From the NCBI GenBank assembly GCA_963682175.1, contig OY821777.1, forward strand, positions 16,078,001 to 16,142,000: a DNA stretch of 64,000 nucleotides. Direction: 5' to 3'. The position numbers and the translations under genes are program-made. Source of the stretch: Triglochin maritima. Its lineage: Eukaryota; Streptophyta; Magnoliopsida; Alismatales; Juncaginaceae. The notes below the pieces were generated by a model. The model was not told the origin of the DNA and did no database searches. It saw nothing but the letters and a program-made list of their open reading frames with translations. Positions 11,948-23,640 of this stretch are shown here, piece after piece; the stretch's first letter is position 1; each line of letters begins with the position of its first letter.

Positions 11948-12120
11948 CTCTTCTCCCACTCTTGACGTTTTTAGTTTTCTTACGGGAGAGGTATTTATTT
12001 GGTTGGTCCGATCGGCGGTTTGGGGAAACCAGGGTGGTTTTGGAGACGCGTTGTTGGGTTCTGATTGGACGAGGGTAGACGTTCGCTGCTGACTCCGTAC
12101 ACCAAGTGAGGCTGACGTGG
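11948..12120 (-). promoter_or_regulatory. Putative promoter and 5' leader of the MADS-box gene
   Basis: Reading the minus strand towards the ATG: a bZIP-type CCACGTCA (rc of 12113-12120), a GTAC core near 12095, CCAAT (rc of 12061-12070) and an AAATAAATAC TATA-like box (rc of 11991-12000) about 45 nt before the ATG. GTAC cores are bound by SPL factors, known upstream regulators of FUL-like genes; their use here is inference. The segment is less AT-rich than its surroundings, as expected of a gene promoter. Confidence 0.5.
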
Positions 12121-13645
12121 CCGCTTTGCCTATTTCGTTCCATTTTACTTTGCCTGTTTCGTTCGTTGGATACGGCCGTCTTCTACAATCCCCCCCACTT
12201 TCGCCCTTATTTTCGATTACGCCACGCCCATCTCCCTTCCCTAGTCCACCTCCAAGGGGATTGGGATTAGGAATCCTTTGTTGATGTGATTTCATGAATA
12301 AATAAAAGGGTGATCTGGATGTATTGGTGCGTCTGTTTCTATTTTGTTTTGTCGTCAATGAAATGGGAGTAACATGTTTGGGTGTTTTCTGGGCATCAAA
12401 GCAAGTATTTAAATGTCTGATTTGGTTTGGAGATTTTACGATCATCATCCAATATTTATGGGGGATAGTTTGGAGTTTTTACACAAACTGGGATTAATAT
12501 CAACTTCTCCAACTTGAATGCGGATGATGGTGTCTATAGACATAGATCAAATGCTTTTCATCAAGGAACCACGACCATCCCAGGAGCGAAGCGTTCCTAT
12601 CCTCCTCTTTGTCAACTTACATGGAAAAAATGAACATACAAGCTTAAGGATGTCGAATTTGTCAAAAATGCCTCAAGTTTTCTTCGTTGTACACATCATC
12701 GTGAGAATACATGCATAAGCCTCGATGATGCCAAGGCAGGCGAAGCTGTTAAACGAGAATTATCATGGCACTTGCGAGTTGTGACCTTAGTAAATGATGT
12801 TGACTTTTAGGTTTTAATCATGTTAATTTTGATGATTTAATCAAACCAATTTTAATCAGAATCAAATTTGGTCAAACACATTCTATACATGACACATATA
12901 CTTGTATTGTACATACTTCTTTCTTAATAGGTGATCAAAACTCAAAAAGAAATAGATTCTAGTCAAGAAATCTAATCAAGTTTTTAAAGACATAATTTTA
13001 TTTTTATTTGAGTCTTTGTAAACTTGAGCATATGAGTTGGTTATCCACCTACATTCACTTTAGGTTCATGTAGAACTCACACACCAAATCTGACATTATT
13101 TAGACTTTAATAGGTTACCTAAACCTAAGCCGGAAACCACCAAAACTCAACATCATTCAGCTTGTGTTAAACGGTTTGACCTTTTTTTTTACTTTCATTT
13201 GACCATTTGTACACAGTCGCTTGACCGGTTTTTTACTTTCATCAGACCGTTTGTAGACAACATTTCTTTTGTCTAACGGTTGACCAATTTTGCTGGTTAA
13301 ATTTATAGGTTTTAATTTGTAAACATAATAAGATTCTAATTTTTATTGTTAAACATATTGACCAGTTAAATCCGCCTCACGTCTAACTCTAGAAAGACAG
13401 TAAATGTTACATCCAAACTAAAGTGGATAGATAAACAAAAACTGTGAGCATATGAAAAGGTAGAAACAAAGCAACAATTTTATTTTATTTTTGAGAATCT
13501 CGTAATGTTAGAAAGCGAGAAGCAATAATTGAAACAGCATGTCCTGGAGCCTGCAAAAGGGAATCATATGCAATAAGAAGGATTGCCCGAACGAGGGTTG
13601 CGCAAAGGTTGTTTAGGAAAAAAATAAAACTTAGTTTTTTCTTTG
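12121..13645. other. Upstream region of the MADS-box gene, with a possible old LTR fragment
   Basis: No gene is recognised. From about 12780 to 13400 the text resembles decayed copia LTR sequence (TTTTGATGATTTAATC and several GACCGTTTG/GACCGG motifs), but no termini can be fixed. Confidence 0.35.
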
Positions 13646-14144
13646 GGTTAATTACAGTTTGCTCCTTGATTTATACATTGATATCACTTTACACCCTTGA
13701 ACTTTTAAAAGTGACAGTTACCTCTCTCAACTTTTGTTTTGTAACAATTTGTCCTCCTGAACTTATAATATCTATTTACTGTGTGTGTTTTGTATTTTTT
13801 TGTATTATATACTTAATACACTCCTAAACTTAATTTTTTATTTGTTTGTTATATATGATTGGAATTGGAGTCGAATTCAATATCAATCCGAGCCAAATTC
13901 TAACAATATCGACCTCTGATTATTTCCGAATTTTCATGTAAACTAGGTTTAGGAGTGTATTAGGGACACAATGCACAAAATTGCAAAAAAACTGTGAATA
14001 TGTGTTTAAATAATAGATTTTTAAAGTTCACGGAAGCAAAGTGTTACGAAACGAAAGTTAAATGGGTGTAACTGTCACATTTTAAAGTTCAGGGATGCAA
14101 AGTGATATCAATGTATAATTCAGGACCACAAACTGTAATTAACC
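13646..14144. mobile_element. Fold-back MITE with long inverted repeats
   Basis: GGTTAATTACAGTTTG at 13646 is matched in inverted orientation by the end at 14144. Inverted similarity continues inward through ACATTGATATCACTTT and beyond (e.g. ACACTCCTAAACTTA near 13819 against its partner near 13950), so nearly the whole 499 bp can fold back. The termini resemble MULE-derived MITEs. Flanks are pyrimidine-rich on both sides, so a target duplication cannot be proved. Confidence 0.8.
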
Positions 14145-15497
14145 TCTCTCTTTTTCAAGAAGATGACCCCTTTTAAGTTCATATGCTCTCGGACAGGAAA
14201 CACCAAACGGAGGAACATATATGGTGCCCCGATTAATCTGGTGAGTAGATGCATTAGATTGGCCATACATCAAATATCCAATGCTTCACAATTCAAACTA
14301 TCTTTGGACCATTTCCATGAATCTTAGTCATACATTTTAAATGGATGACCCAAAATGTGACACCTCAACATATTCTCATTTAATGCTCTTCCTAATTGGA
14401 ATTATACCATAATGTTGGGCTTGTCTTGCTAGTATTTCAAGGGGTTTTTTTTGGCTATTGTGTCACTTAGAAACATTTGAATCGCTAAAATGTCATTCGA
14501 TGTCGACCGTTTACTTAGGTGTAACTAAATAAAAGTGATTAACTCCAGATTGACATTGGGTGCGTTTGGATGTCAAGAAACACCCACAATTTTTGAAAAA
14601 AATGGAAATGTTCATGACATAATTTTTGATGAAGTTTTTGATGATTTGCATTCCGACCGTTTGGGTGTCGAAACTGAGTTTTAGTTTTTGAATGTCTAAT
14701 CGGGATGATAAGACGCATTAGCCCTTCCCTTCATGTTAAAATTTTTGATCTTCAATTGAGAGAATGGACTAATAGTGGCTTTAATCCCACATATATTTGG
14801 AGAAAATGGTGGATTTTGGGTTGATCTAAAGGGAAAGTTTAATTTTGAGATGGTGGATTAATTTCTAACAAGGTATTCAATGAAATATATCTAATAAAGT
14901 TAGTGGTATAACAATATAAAAAACTAGTGGCAAAATATATAATTGTACAAAAATTGATGTCTCAACGATAAACATTTTACGTTAGCCTTACCCAAAAATT
15001 GAAAAAACTCACATTCTCCGTTTTTGAAATGCAGTGAAAGGGCACCCTTAACGGGGGTGTACCCGGGCACCCGACCAGGGAGCCCGGGCGTGGCACCCCC
15101 GTTAACGGGGCGGGCGCCCCTCGGGTGCCCGCCTGGGACACCCACCCGGGCGCTTGCCCGGGCGTTGGGCGTCCCGGGCAGACGCCCGGGGGCGCCCTCG
15201 GGTGGGGGCCACGTGTCCCCCCCATTCGTCGATTTTTTTAGATTTTAATTATTTAATGGATGTTTTGTTATTAATGGATTGGGTATTTGTTATTAATGTG
15301 GGGTAATAATTTTTTGCAAGTAATAAAAATTAAAAAATTTCAGAACCAACAATTTCAAGATGCAAAAAAATTCCAGGGGGCGCTGCCCCCTTGCCACCCC
15401 CGCCACCTCACCGGCGAGGTGGAATGCCGCTCGCTCACTGGTGAGCGAGACCCCCGAACGGCATGTCGAGGTGGTTTAATAGTATGGTCTAATATCA

Positions 15498-15690
15498 TGT
15501 GTGCACTTTAATCACGCTTCCACTGAGCAAACACGCGTGCATTGTTTTCAATCACGCGTGCACTTTAATCACACTTCCACTGAGCAAACACGCGTGCATT
15601 ATTTAATCACGTGTGCTCTGTTTTCAATCACGCGTGCACTTTAATCACGCTTCCAATGAGTAAACTGTGCAATCACGCGTGAACAGTGCA
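15498..15690 (+). repeat. Direct repeats carrying CACGCGTG boxes upstream of the Harbinger ORF
   Basis: GTGCACTTTAATCAC starts at 15501, 15558 and 15634, defining imperfect direct repeats of 57 and 76 bp. Within them CACGCGTG occurs about five times and CACGTGTG once. ACGCGT is the core bound by CAMTA-type (CG-1 domain) calmodulin-binding factors; regulation by them is inference. Confidence 0.7.
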
Positions 15691-15711
15691 ACAGATACAT
15701 CCAAACCCTCC

Positions 15712-15806
15712 CAACTATAAATACATCTACCTATCTCCGGACTCCTCACATTTCCTTAACTTCTTAACTTGTTAACTTCTTAACTTGTTAACTTCTTCTC
15801 TCATCA
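15712..15806 (+). promoter_or_regulatory. TATA box and leader of the HARBI1-like ORF
   Basis: ACTATAAATACATC (about 15714-15727) is a good plant TATA box about 85 bp before the ATG at 15807. The leader contains alternating CTTAACTTCTTAA / CTTGTTAA repeats (about 15757-15797). Confidence 0.65.
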
Positions 15807-16145
15807 ATGTCGGATAATAGTTTAAACTCCGGTCAATCCGACGATGATAACTGGAATGAGACATTAAATATAATAGACTGCGCTATTGAATTGGTCGGAC
15901 AGGTTGTTCACGAAAGGACTACACGTCCTAAGCAGCGTCGAAGAAGAACGACGAACCCGGATAGAGATCGTGAACTAGGTTACAGACGCCTTATAGACGA
16001 TTATTTCTCTGACAACCCTGTGTATTCTGATACTCTTTTGAGGACAAGATTTCGGATGAGAAAGCATGTCTTTCTGCGCATCCACAATGTCATCGAAGCA
16101 TATATGGCAACGCTACGGACGAGGAGCGGTTTGAAAATCGGTTAA
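15807..16145 (+). CDS. N-terminal fragment of a HARBI1/ALP1-like PIF/Harbinger transposase
   Basis: The 112-codon frame begins MSDNSLNSGQSDDD and contains DRDRELGYRRLIDDYFSDNP, then TRFRMRKHVFLRIHNVIEAY, the characteristic N-terminal helical region of plant HARBI1-like nucleases (RRRFRM, LF.RI patterns). Family members are about 400 residues with a DDE nuclease domain; this frame stops after RSGLKIG, before any catalytic residue, and the following DNA is AT-rich and non-coding. It has a plausible own promoter. It is most likely a deletion derivative; a short regulatory peptide is possible but unproven. The start is the first ATG after the TATA box. Confidence 0.75.
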   Translation: MSDNSLNSGQSDDDNWNETLNIIDCAIELVGQVVHERTTRPKQRRRRTTNPDRDRELGYRRLIDDYFSDNPVYSDTLLRTRFRMRKHVFLRIHNVIEAYMATLRTRSGLKIG

Positions 16146-16697
16146 CGTAGTTGCTAATGTAGTATTTGAAAGTTTAGTTATGTAATATGTACTGTTGTTT
16201 CTTAACTTTGAGTGTAATATTTCCTATTTCAGTTTATCTTAAATGTAATGTGGCTCCGTAATATTTAATAATAATTTCGTGATTTAGCAGTAATTATTAA
16301 CAATATTTCGAGTTAAAATAAAATTGTAATGTTATTAGAATTAGAATTATATAAAATGTAATTTGTTAAATGTTGTGTGAAAATTATAATTGTTTAATTA
16401 AGAAATGACGTGGATGAAAGAGAGTGTAGGGTGTGTGGGGGTAGCCTGGGTATGGGTAAGAGGTTTTTTTTGGGTGAGTTGGGTGAGCTGACGTGGCAGA
16501 AAGAGAAACTGACGTGACAGAGAGAGTGTAGGGCGCCTGGATTAGTCCGGACTCTATTATTTGTGCTCTAAATGACAAAAAATTGGACACGGTTTTTCAC
16601 ATGGTTTGGGCTGACAAAAAGTGTTCGGATGCCAAAAAACTGGAAAACCCAATTTTCTAAAAAATGCAACCAATTTTTTAGGCATCCAAATGCACTC

Positions 16698-18500
16698 ATT
16701 ATGATTTTAAAGTTGCCGCTTCATCCCTCCTCTGTCGTTACCCTCCATTATCTTCGAATATGTGACACTTTGTGGTTGGTTGAAGTGTTTTATTTTTGTC
16801 AAATAATTATAGTAACTCCTAATACTTGAATTAGGCTTATGATTAAATATTAATCATCTAAGAAACCCTTACCCACTCAATCGATATCCACCACCACCAC
16901 TCCTTGGATGATGATTTCCGTGTGAAATAGACAACTCTTTATCCTCCTTCACCATTGCCAAACCTTCCAACTCTTTTTCTGTGTTGCAGCTTCTCAACAC
17001 CAGTGACACCCTTTATCTCTCAAAGAGGAAAAAAGATGGAACAATTTCTATGTAATGGATGTTTGTTGCTGCTACTTCGTTTATTCCCTAAATGTTGGTG
17101 CCCTTCATCCTCCACCACAACACCAAATGTTGCTGCAGGTTCAAGGATTTTTCAGAAGGCTTATTCTTACACTTGTATTTGAGCTAAAATTCCTTTCTAT
17201 CTGCAATTTGGATGGCTTGTATATTGTTATGCTCAGTAACAATTGCAGGCAACCGTTCACACAAATGACATGAAAGACGAAATGTCATGTCTGTTGAAAG
17301 AAAGCATATCTGAGCCTTCTCTGGTTGTGTTTTAGGATATTGTAGTTGAACATCAATATTACCCTCGGTTTTGATATCCAAGTGTGTTCCTAGTACTACT
17401 TTCTTCAAGTGGGTTTCTGGAGGGGCTGAAAACACTTTTGTTTCTCCAAAGCAAAAGAAAGAATTGTGGTCTTCTAATTGGAGGAAGTTGGAAGTGGCTG
17501 CCCCTTTCTGAAAGTGAGTCCTCTCCTTCATCTTGTTTTCCAATCATTATGTTTGCTCCATATCTCCATGTATCTGTCCATCCTTCCATAAGAGGCAATG
17601 ATGAGTCGATGACATTTGCACAACACATCTCCTGTGGCTTTGCTTTTGGTTTTGACTCTTGGGTTTGAGTTTGGGTTTGGATTTATGCTCGTATAAATTC
17701 TTTGACTTTGGATACATGGCAATTTGGATGGCCTGTTTTATGACCGGCGAGGATGAGGATGCGGAGGTGGAGTGGGAGGGAAGGTGGAGGTTTGGAGGGA
17801 GAAGTGGTGGGAGGAGGAGAGGAAGGAGGTGTTCGTGGTTGGAGACCATACCATAGTGTGGGAAGGAAGGGAAGTTTTTTTTAATGGGATAGGTAACGAA
17901 TTTCTGATAATTAATGTGATAATTGTTTAATTAAACATAATCAAACGGAAAAAATGGGTTAACGGAAAATTGGTAATAGAATGACAATGTTAAAACATAA
18001 TGTGATTCTGGAGTTAATTCCTTTTATTTCGTTGCACCAAAAAAACCCTGTAACGGGATGATATTTTAGGAAATAACATGTTTTTTTAGTCGAACAATAG
18101 CAAAATCCCATATTTCAATATCAACTTTATAAGTAATATGGTAAATTACTGTTTCCATGTGTTGATCATGATTAATCATTTCCATCAAGTTGTAGCAAAC
18201 TAACTTATAATTATGAGCTAATATATTATGTTTCTCCACTACAAGTAGAAATATCATATCATACTTTAAAGAACTCCATTTTAAATGAAAATATATGTTG
18301 ATTACTTGATTAGAACTATTTGACTATATCCATAATTGATAAGTTTGAATCATAATTTTATTGGACTTCAATACTTGTATTAAAAAAACCTTGTACAAGT
18401 AGTGGATTCGTAGACTCCAAAAATTTCGATCATATTGAGATCTTAGTATCCACTATTGACACTTTTATTACATTAATTGTTAGATGATGATACAAAAAAA
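16698..18500. other. Intervening DNA with unrecognised minus-strand frames
   Basis: Minus-strand frames at 17184-17543, 17528-17722 and 17547-17849 overlap and have gene-like composition (Ser/Pro-rich start MVSNHEHLLPLLLPP; HRRCVVQMSSTHHC), but I recognise no domain and they cannot be joined convincingly. They could be an old gene fragment. From 17870 to 18500 the DNA is AT-rich and empty. Confidence 0.3.
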
Positions 18501-18635
18501 GGAATTTTTTTCAAAATAATATTTTTTTAATTTTTTTTGCCAAAATAAACCTCCACTAAAACTATTTCTCAAACTAGACCCGCTGCCACCACGTCGTGAC
18601 ACGTGGCGGCGACGGGTTTTGTTTTTTTGTGCATA

Positions 18636-19020
18636 GAGAACTCGACATCACCAGTGCCGAGTTCATCTTTTGAGAACTCGGCACTGGTGATGCCGAATTC
18701 AACTTTGGATTTTTATGGGCCAACAGTTGAAATTTTCACTTAGGAGGTGACACTTGGTAGAACTCGACACTGTTGATGCCGAGTTGTACCAAAGAAAACT
18801 CGGCATCACCAGTGCCGAGTTCTATCTAGGAGTATTGCCCACCACTTCATATTCCACTCGACGGTTGCCAGGAGAGGTGACAGATAGAACTCGGCATTAG
18901 AACTCGGCATTGAGGATGTCGAGTTCTATTTGGACATGTTCTCCTGACACTCAAATCATGTGTGAAATGGGTGGACGGCCAGGTCTACAATAGAACTCAG
19001 CATCTATAATACCGAGTTTA
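18636..19020. repeat. Left subterminal palindrome array of MULE-2
   Basis: About six units of the form AACTCGRCA, 7-nt spacer (often CTGGTGA or its complement TCACCAG), TGCCGAGTT are scattered over 385 bp, e.g. at 18636, 18672, 18750, 18794, 18898 and 18992. Confidence 0.85.
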
Positions 19021-19230
19021 ATAGGCATAAGTCGAGTTTAATAGGTTGAAGTAGGCAAATTTGCGGTCCTAAAAATACATTACATTCATTCGTCTTACAA
19101 TTAATCAACTCTTAAAAAGGATTTAAGTCGTACATTCATTCAAGTCATAACAAAATACATTACAAATACATTACAAGTCTTACAATTAATCAACTCTTAC
19201 ATTCATTCGTCTCACATACAAAATATTTTG

Positions 19231-21973
19231 CTATATAGGTTCCTTGCATCGCTTTCGGTTATGCCCTATACCGCCGCATCTCCCACACATTACCCTTCTT
19301 CCAGAGTGTTCGTCCATCTCGTTTCGGATTCACGTTGATTTAGGCCGACCGGGAGGTCTTTTGGTTTGGGGAGGCTTCATTGTGATGTTGCCTCGATCTG
19401 GCCAATACCTCACATTAGGAATTGAGATAAATATCGGTTTGTACGCCTCCTTATACATTTGAACCTCATAATACGGGGACACCAAATGTGAAGTGTTGAC
19501 ATTTGCATGTCTGCCACTGCAAACTGCTAGTACATGTGAACATGGGACGTGCATTGCAATTATGTATCCACAAGTGCAAGTAATAACTCCTTCAAATTTC
19601 ACGAGGTATTTTTTCTGGTCATTGACTTCAACCTGGTACATCAGCTGGTGGTACCGAGTTACTGTATGTGTTCTGGCCATATTACTGTTTGTCATCACCA
19701 CGGTGTGGACTGTCGGTACATATTTTCATTCCACGACTCGGCGACGTCCCTTCTTTTAACAAAGAATTTGTTCAAGCGGAGAAAGGTTATCAAAATCATG
19801 GTTGTAATTGGCATACTGTGTGCCCCTCGTAAGACATTGTTGAAGCTTTCTGACATGTTTGTTGTCATACATCCGAAACGTCGACCCCCGTCGTGACAAC
19901 AAGTCCATCTTTCCAAAGGACCTTGATGTTGAATCCACTCGTATATCGGTTTATGTTCCTCTGCAATAGCCTTCATTAACTCTTCAAATTTCATAAATGA
20001 ATGAGTTTTACCCGCTTCGTAAAACTTGATTTGTCCCAATCTTTCCTTGCAATTTCGATGTTTAGCAAGATTTGCTTTCATGTGTCGAAGACAGAATCGA
20101 TGTACATGGCCCTCCGAATGTGGAAATGCGGCTCGCACACAAGCATTTATTCCCGAAAATCTGTCGGTGATAATACACAAATCGGGTCGCCTTGTAACTC
20201 TACTTACCAACAAATAAAGGAACCACGTCCACGACTCTGTATTCTCGCTCTCTACAACAGCAAATGTCAAAGGAAAAATTCCGTTGTTTGCATCTGTGCC
20301 CACAACAATTAGCAATAAACCTCTATATTTGCTATAGAGGTGTGTTCCATCCACACGGACAACAAGTCTACAATAATGGAACCTACTAATTGAAGGCTCG
20401 AACGCCCAAAACACACACTTAAACATCTCCTCGTCTGAATTTACCTGGACAAACTCTATTTCGACAACAGATCCTTCATTGTTCTGACAGAGAACTGTGA
20501 CAAACCTTCTCAAATCTTTAAAACTGTCTTCTTCGGCACCATATATTCGGTTCAACGCTTTTTGACTAGCATGTCATGCTTTAGCGTAACCGATTTCAAG
20601 TGAGTATTTGGTCTTCACCATTTCCATTATTTCAGCAGGAGTAATTGTGAACTTAGTTCTAACAGATGACATTATCAAGTCGCATACAAAATTAGCACTG
20701 CATTGTTTGTTGTCGTTTAGCAATATCGGATTGGAACAAGTGTGCTCGGCGTCGTATGTTTTTACTTGAAAATATCTGCAGCCTTTTGGAACAGACGTCA
20801 TTTGCAGTTATCTTCATCACGACGAATACAATGAACAGTATACCGTTTCGTTGAAGAAACCACAACTGAATACTGAACAAACTTTTTAATGTGCCACGAT
20901 TGCAGAGCATGAACCAAATCATCTTTCGTTGGGAAAATTCGTTTATCCCAGAAAGAACGACCATCTTCCGTATGCCAATCACTCTGTTCCAAATTGTTCG
21001 CAGCATCGAAGAATGAGTGTTCAATTACCGAATTCTCTATCCAGTTGTCGTCCTCGAAGATATCGGGAAGTTCATTAAGAGTTGGAACCATGTCGTTGTT
21101 AAAAACTGCATCATCAACAACGTCGTCATCTTCACGGTTTATGGATTGTCCCATCACATATATGACATCCTGCGTCTCCGGAACGACTTCATTAGCAGAA
21201 ACACCTTCAGGTTCTTCTTCTACAGCCAAGGGTGTGTTGTAATCCCCTAATTCCTCAGTGTCATCATCTTGAACGCTATGCATCTCTTCCAGGCCTTCTG
21301 GTCGACTAAAATTAATTGGGTCAATAGCTGACAAACCGAGCCCAAGGTAGGGATATGACGTAGATAGTCCAGCTCTTCCAGCAAACTCATCATGACTGTA
21401 ATGCGTGGGTTCAAACTGCGACAAACCAGGATAAGGATTTGCACTGCTAGAAGGAATGTTACACGCATTTTCTGGCCATTCGTTGCCTGTTTGGAAGTTA
21501 TGCGATTGGAAAAATGGAATTTGCTGGTATGCTGGAACTTCGGTTGTAGGATTTAGACTTATATTCAAATCTATTCCACAGTCCCAACCGGTCGACCTTA
21601 CTGTACCATACTCCGGCGAATGAGTGTTCGTTGTCAGCGCAGGGTCGGGCACTTTATGTTCAGCTTCCACATACACTCCAACCACAGACATCCATTTAAA
21701 CAAACACATCAATCCATAAACCGACATATCATTGGTTAATGGAACGTATGTCCAATCATTGTTTAATGGTAATTTCGCCGTCAACTTGACATCAAACATA
21801 CTGTGTGAATAAGAACATTCAGATCTTATAACATCCATTAAATCCTCATATTTGATGTTCAACGGAACAACTACCAATTTGCGGTCAGATCCTGTGTATT
21901 CTGCCACATCTCCGTTACATTCTAATTTCCCGTTATACATGACCAACAAAGATCCTTCATCATCTTTATCCAT
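19231..21973 (-). pseudogene. Broken MULE transposase (MULE-2)
   Basis: In order from ATG 21973: N-terminal all-beta region (LVMYNGKLECNGDVAEY, MFDVKLTAKL); acidic linker; MuDR-type DNA-binding region (SFWDKRIFPTKDDLVHAL); the MULE catalytic core with D in RLVVRVDGTHLYSKYRG, D in LCIITDRFSGI and E in NMSESFNNVLR; a SWIM zinc finger (CTCGYIIAMHVPCSH); and a C-terminal CX2CX4HX4C knuckle (CGRCGGIGHNRKRC). All three catalytic acids remain. The frame is broken at about 20800 (stop plus shift inside the DNA-binding region), by TGA at 20571-20573 where Trp is usual, by a shift near 19725, and by TGA at about 19328 just before the knuckle. The upstream TATATGTTAG at about 21975-21984 looks like a 3' splice site, so ATG 21973 was preferred over 21982. 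Damage is light, suggesting recent loss. Confidence 0.92.
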
Positions 21974-22009
21974 ACCTAACATATATTAAATGAATTTGAA
22001 AATGTGTTC

Positions 22010-22160
22010 AAGTGAGATGATTGTTCTTCATTACTAAATACTTAAAAAGTTGAAAATACTTAAATGTTTTAGAAGTTACCTCAATCGAGTGTAGTAGCAA
22101 ACGATTGTAAACGTCGAGCAATTTCTCCAATAAACAACGTTACGATCAATAAATTTTTAA
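22010..22160. repeat. Leader-exon direct repeat, copy 2 (MULE-2)
   Basis: This roughly 145-bp segment, containing ACCTCAATCGAGTGTAGTAG and AACGATTGTAAACGTCGA, is repeated in the same orientation at about 23641-23800. On the minus strand it comprises the end of a leader exon (ACTCGATTGAG), a GTAACT donor and intron start, feeding the transposase exon. MULE-1 has one copy (about 6222-6300). Confidence 0.85.
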
Positions 22161-22256
22161 GATACCGTAGAGGTCTCTACCCGCTCGAGGTCTGTATAAG
22201 TTATTATTCGGAGCCAAGGGGTGATGAACTATCCAACGCACGGTGATGCTCCAGTA

Positions 22257-23625
22257 TCATTCCATATACAGTCGTGTGCTCTCTTCAGGAGTGACACCTA
22301 GGAGTGGTCGCTCAAACTGTAGATGATCTCTTCTGTGCGACCAATGCTGAATGAATTGGTGATTTTCCGCCAACCAATTAACATCCGACGTTCCCTGAGC
22401 CGATTTCACTACATGTCTCTCCATCGGCTCTGGAATGTGCTGATGTAGACCGAACTGTCTCATCACTCGGTCTGGACAATGCATAACCACCTCACCAAAA
22501 TTTATAAACCAAGTACGGCTCGTCCAGATCTCTGAACCTTCCGTACATAGTGGTGGTAACTGAGTAAGATCCAAATTTGCATAAGGTTCCCAGATCACTT
22601 GATCGAATTCCTGCACGTCCAGCTCATTCCGATAAAAATCAAGTGACGTCGTCTTCGCACTACCCTTGAATGTTCTTGGTCGTCTCCAACGGGACCCTAA
22701 TGGTGCCCTCTCGTCTTCCGGGTATAGTAATGGTATGCTCTTTAAAGGTCTCCCAATGTGTAGATGTTCCCAGCACCACAACTGTAGGAACGTAAGAAAA
22801 CCACACAAATGTTTCGTCGGAATCAGTGAGACTTCGTCTAACATGCGATATAAGTGGGCCAGAGCCGCACTACCCCAACTGTACTCCGATGCGACTGCCA
22901 AATCTCCGAGCAAAGACATGTACTTCAAGTGAACCATCGTACCACTCTTATCTGCCAAAATACTACATCCCAGCTGGAACAGAATGATGGCTCTGGTGTG
23001 TCGTGTAACTGTCTCCTCGTCAGCATCAAAAAGCAACTGCTGAAACTGAGCTTGCAACCAACCCAGAGTTACGGAACCCTTACGACCCAAGTCATCGGGG
23101 ACCTGACCCAATAAATCCATGCACACCTCTGACCAAACGTACTCCTGAGACTCACGCACTGGCAAACCATCTACGCGCAAGCCGGTAATCATCAAGATGT
23201 CACGCAAGGTGCACGTGATCTCACCATGTCGCAGGTGAAATGAATGAGTCTCCGGTCTCCAACGCTCGACCATCGCCCCCAGCAAGGTATGATCCAACTG
23301 AACTCGGCCCAACCGAGTGACTGTGTCAAACCCTGCCATATCTAGCAGAAACAACATACTCTCATCAGTGATCTGCCATTCGTTGAGCTTCGATCCATGC
23401 TCAACGCATTTTACACCATCAACATCCTTCTGCATAAATTTAGAGAAATGTCAGAATATTGAAACTCACGTGCAAATATTTAACTTGAAAACGTAAAATA
23501 CTTACAAAATCTTTGAACAAGTCAGACTTGTGGTTGGCCTGCAAAACTAACACTGATCTGTCTACCGGACCCTGTGAAGCGTAGCTACGTCTAACTGAAC
23601 CAGTACTAGGACCACCAAACTCCAT
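22257..23625 (-). CDS. Plant mobile domain (PMD) protein carried by MULE-2, two exons
   Basis: Exon 1 (23625-23506, 40 codons) starts MEFGGPSTGS and ends KSDLFKDF before GTAAGT; exon 2 (23429-22257) begins KDVDGVKC after TTATGCAG. The joined frame is 430 residues without a stop or shift. The region LGRVQLDHTLLGAMVERWRP followed by ETHSFHL and GEITCTLRDILMITGLRVDG is the diagnostic PMD block also found in proteins annotated as PP7 long form homologues and in MAIN/MAIL1. Cellular PMD proteins act in silencing and gene expression; many PMD genes are transposon-borne. The start ATG lies directly behind a TGTACAG splice acceptor, joining it to the MULE leader. It lies between the promoter and the transposase and is flanked by direct copies of the leader. 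It is intact while the transposase is not. Exact function unknown. Confidence 0.88.
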
Positions 23626-23640
23626 CTGTACATAACACGT

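Larger units (their letters stand above)
15036..16567 (+). mobile_element. Nested PIF/Harbinger element with truncated transposase gene
   Basis: The left end is near GGGCACCCTTAACGGGGG (about 15038) and the right end near TTTGTGCTC followed by TAA (about 16567). The right 180 bp, with TGACGTGG, AGAGAGAGTGTAGGGCGCC and related text, is clearly homologous to the MITE at 50119-50503, whose ends (GAGCAT and TAA duplication) are well defined. The left 180 bp is extremely GC-rich (15038-15225). It carries one short transposase-derived gene with its own promoter. Confidence 0.7.
14558..16697. mobile_element. PIF/Harbinger-like element hosting a second insertion
   Basis: GGGTGCGTTTGGATG at 14558 faces GAGTGCATTTGGATG (inverted) ending at 16697, and the ends are flanked by ATT on both sides (14555-14557 and 16698-16700), consistent with a 3-bp duplication. 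Much of the interior (about 15036-16567) is itself a Harbinger-type element, so the host element would be about 610 bp when empty. Confidence 0.65.

Noticed and set aside
11684..12448. 254-codon frame including 167 residues before the MADS domain
   Set aside because: The conserved MADS start MGRGR at 11947, with promoter elements inside the upstream part, makes the extension untranslated or promoter DNA; past 11763 it runs into the intron.
14924..15248. Gly/Pro/Arg-rich overlapping frames
   Set aside because: They arise from the GC-rich end of the Harbinger element on both strands and resemble no protein.
15498..15690. CRISPR-like array
   Set aside because: Irregular spacing, plant context and promoter position; these are direct repeats of a transposon promoter.
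18636..19020. Palindrome array as a CRISPR or satellite
   Set aside because: Units are unevenly spaced, mirrored at the other end of the same transposon and confined to it.
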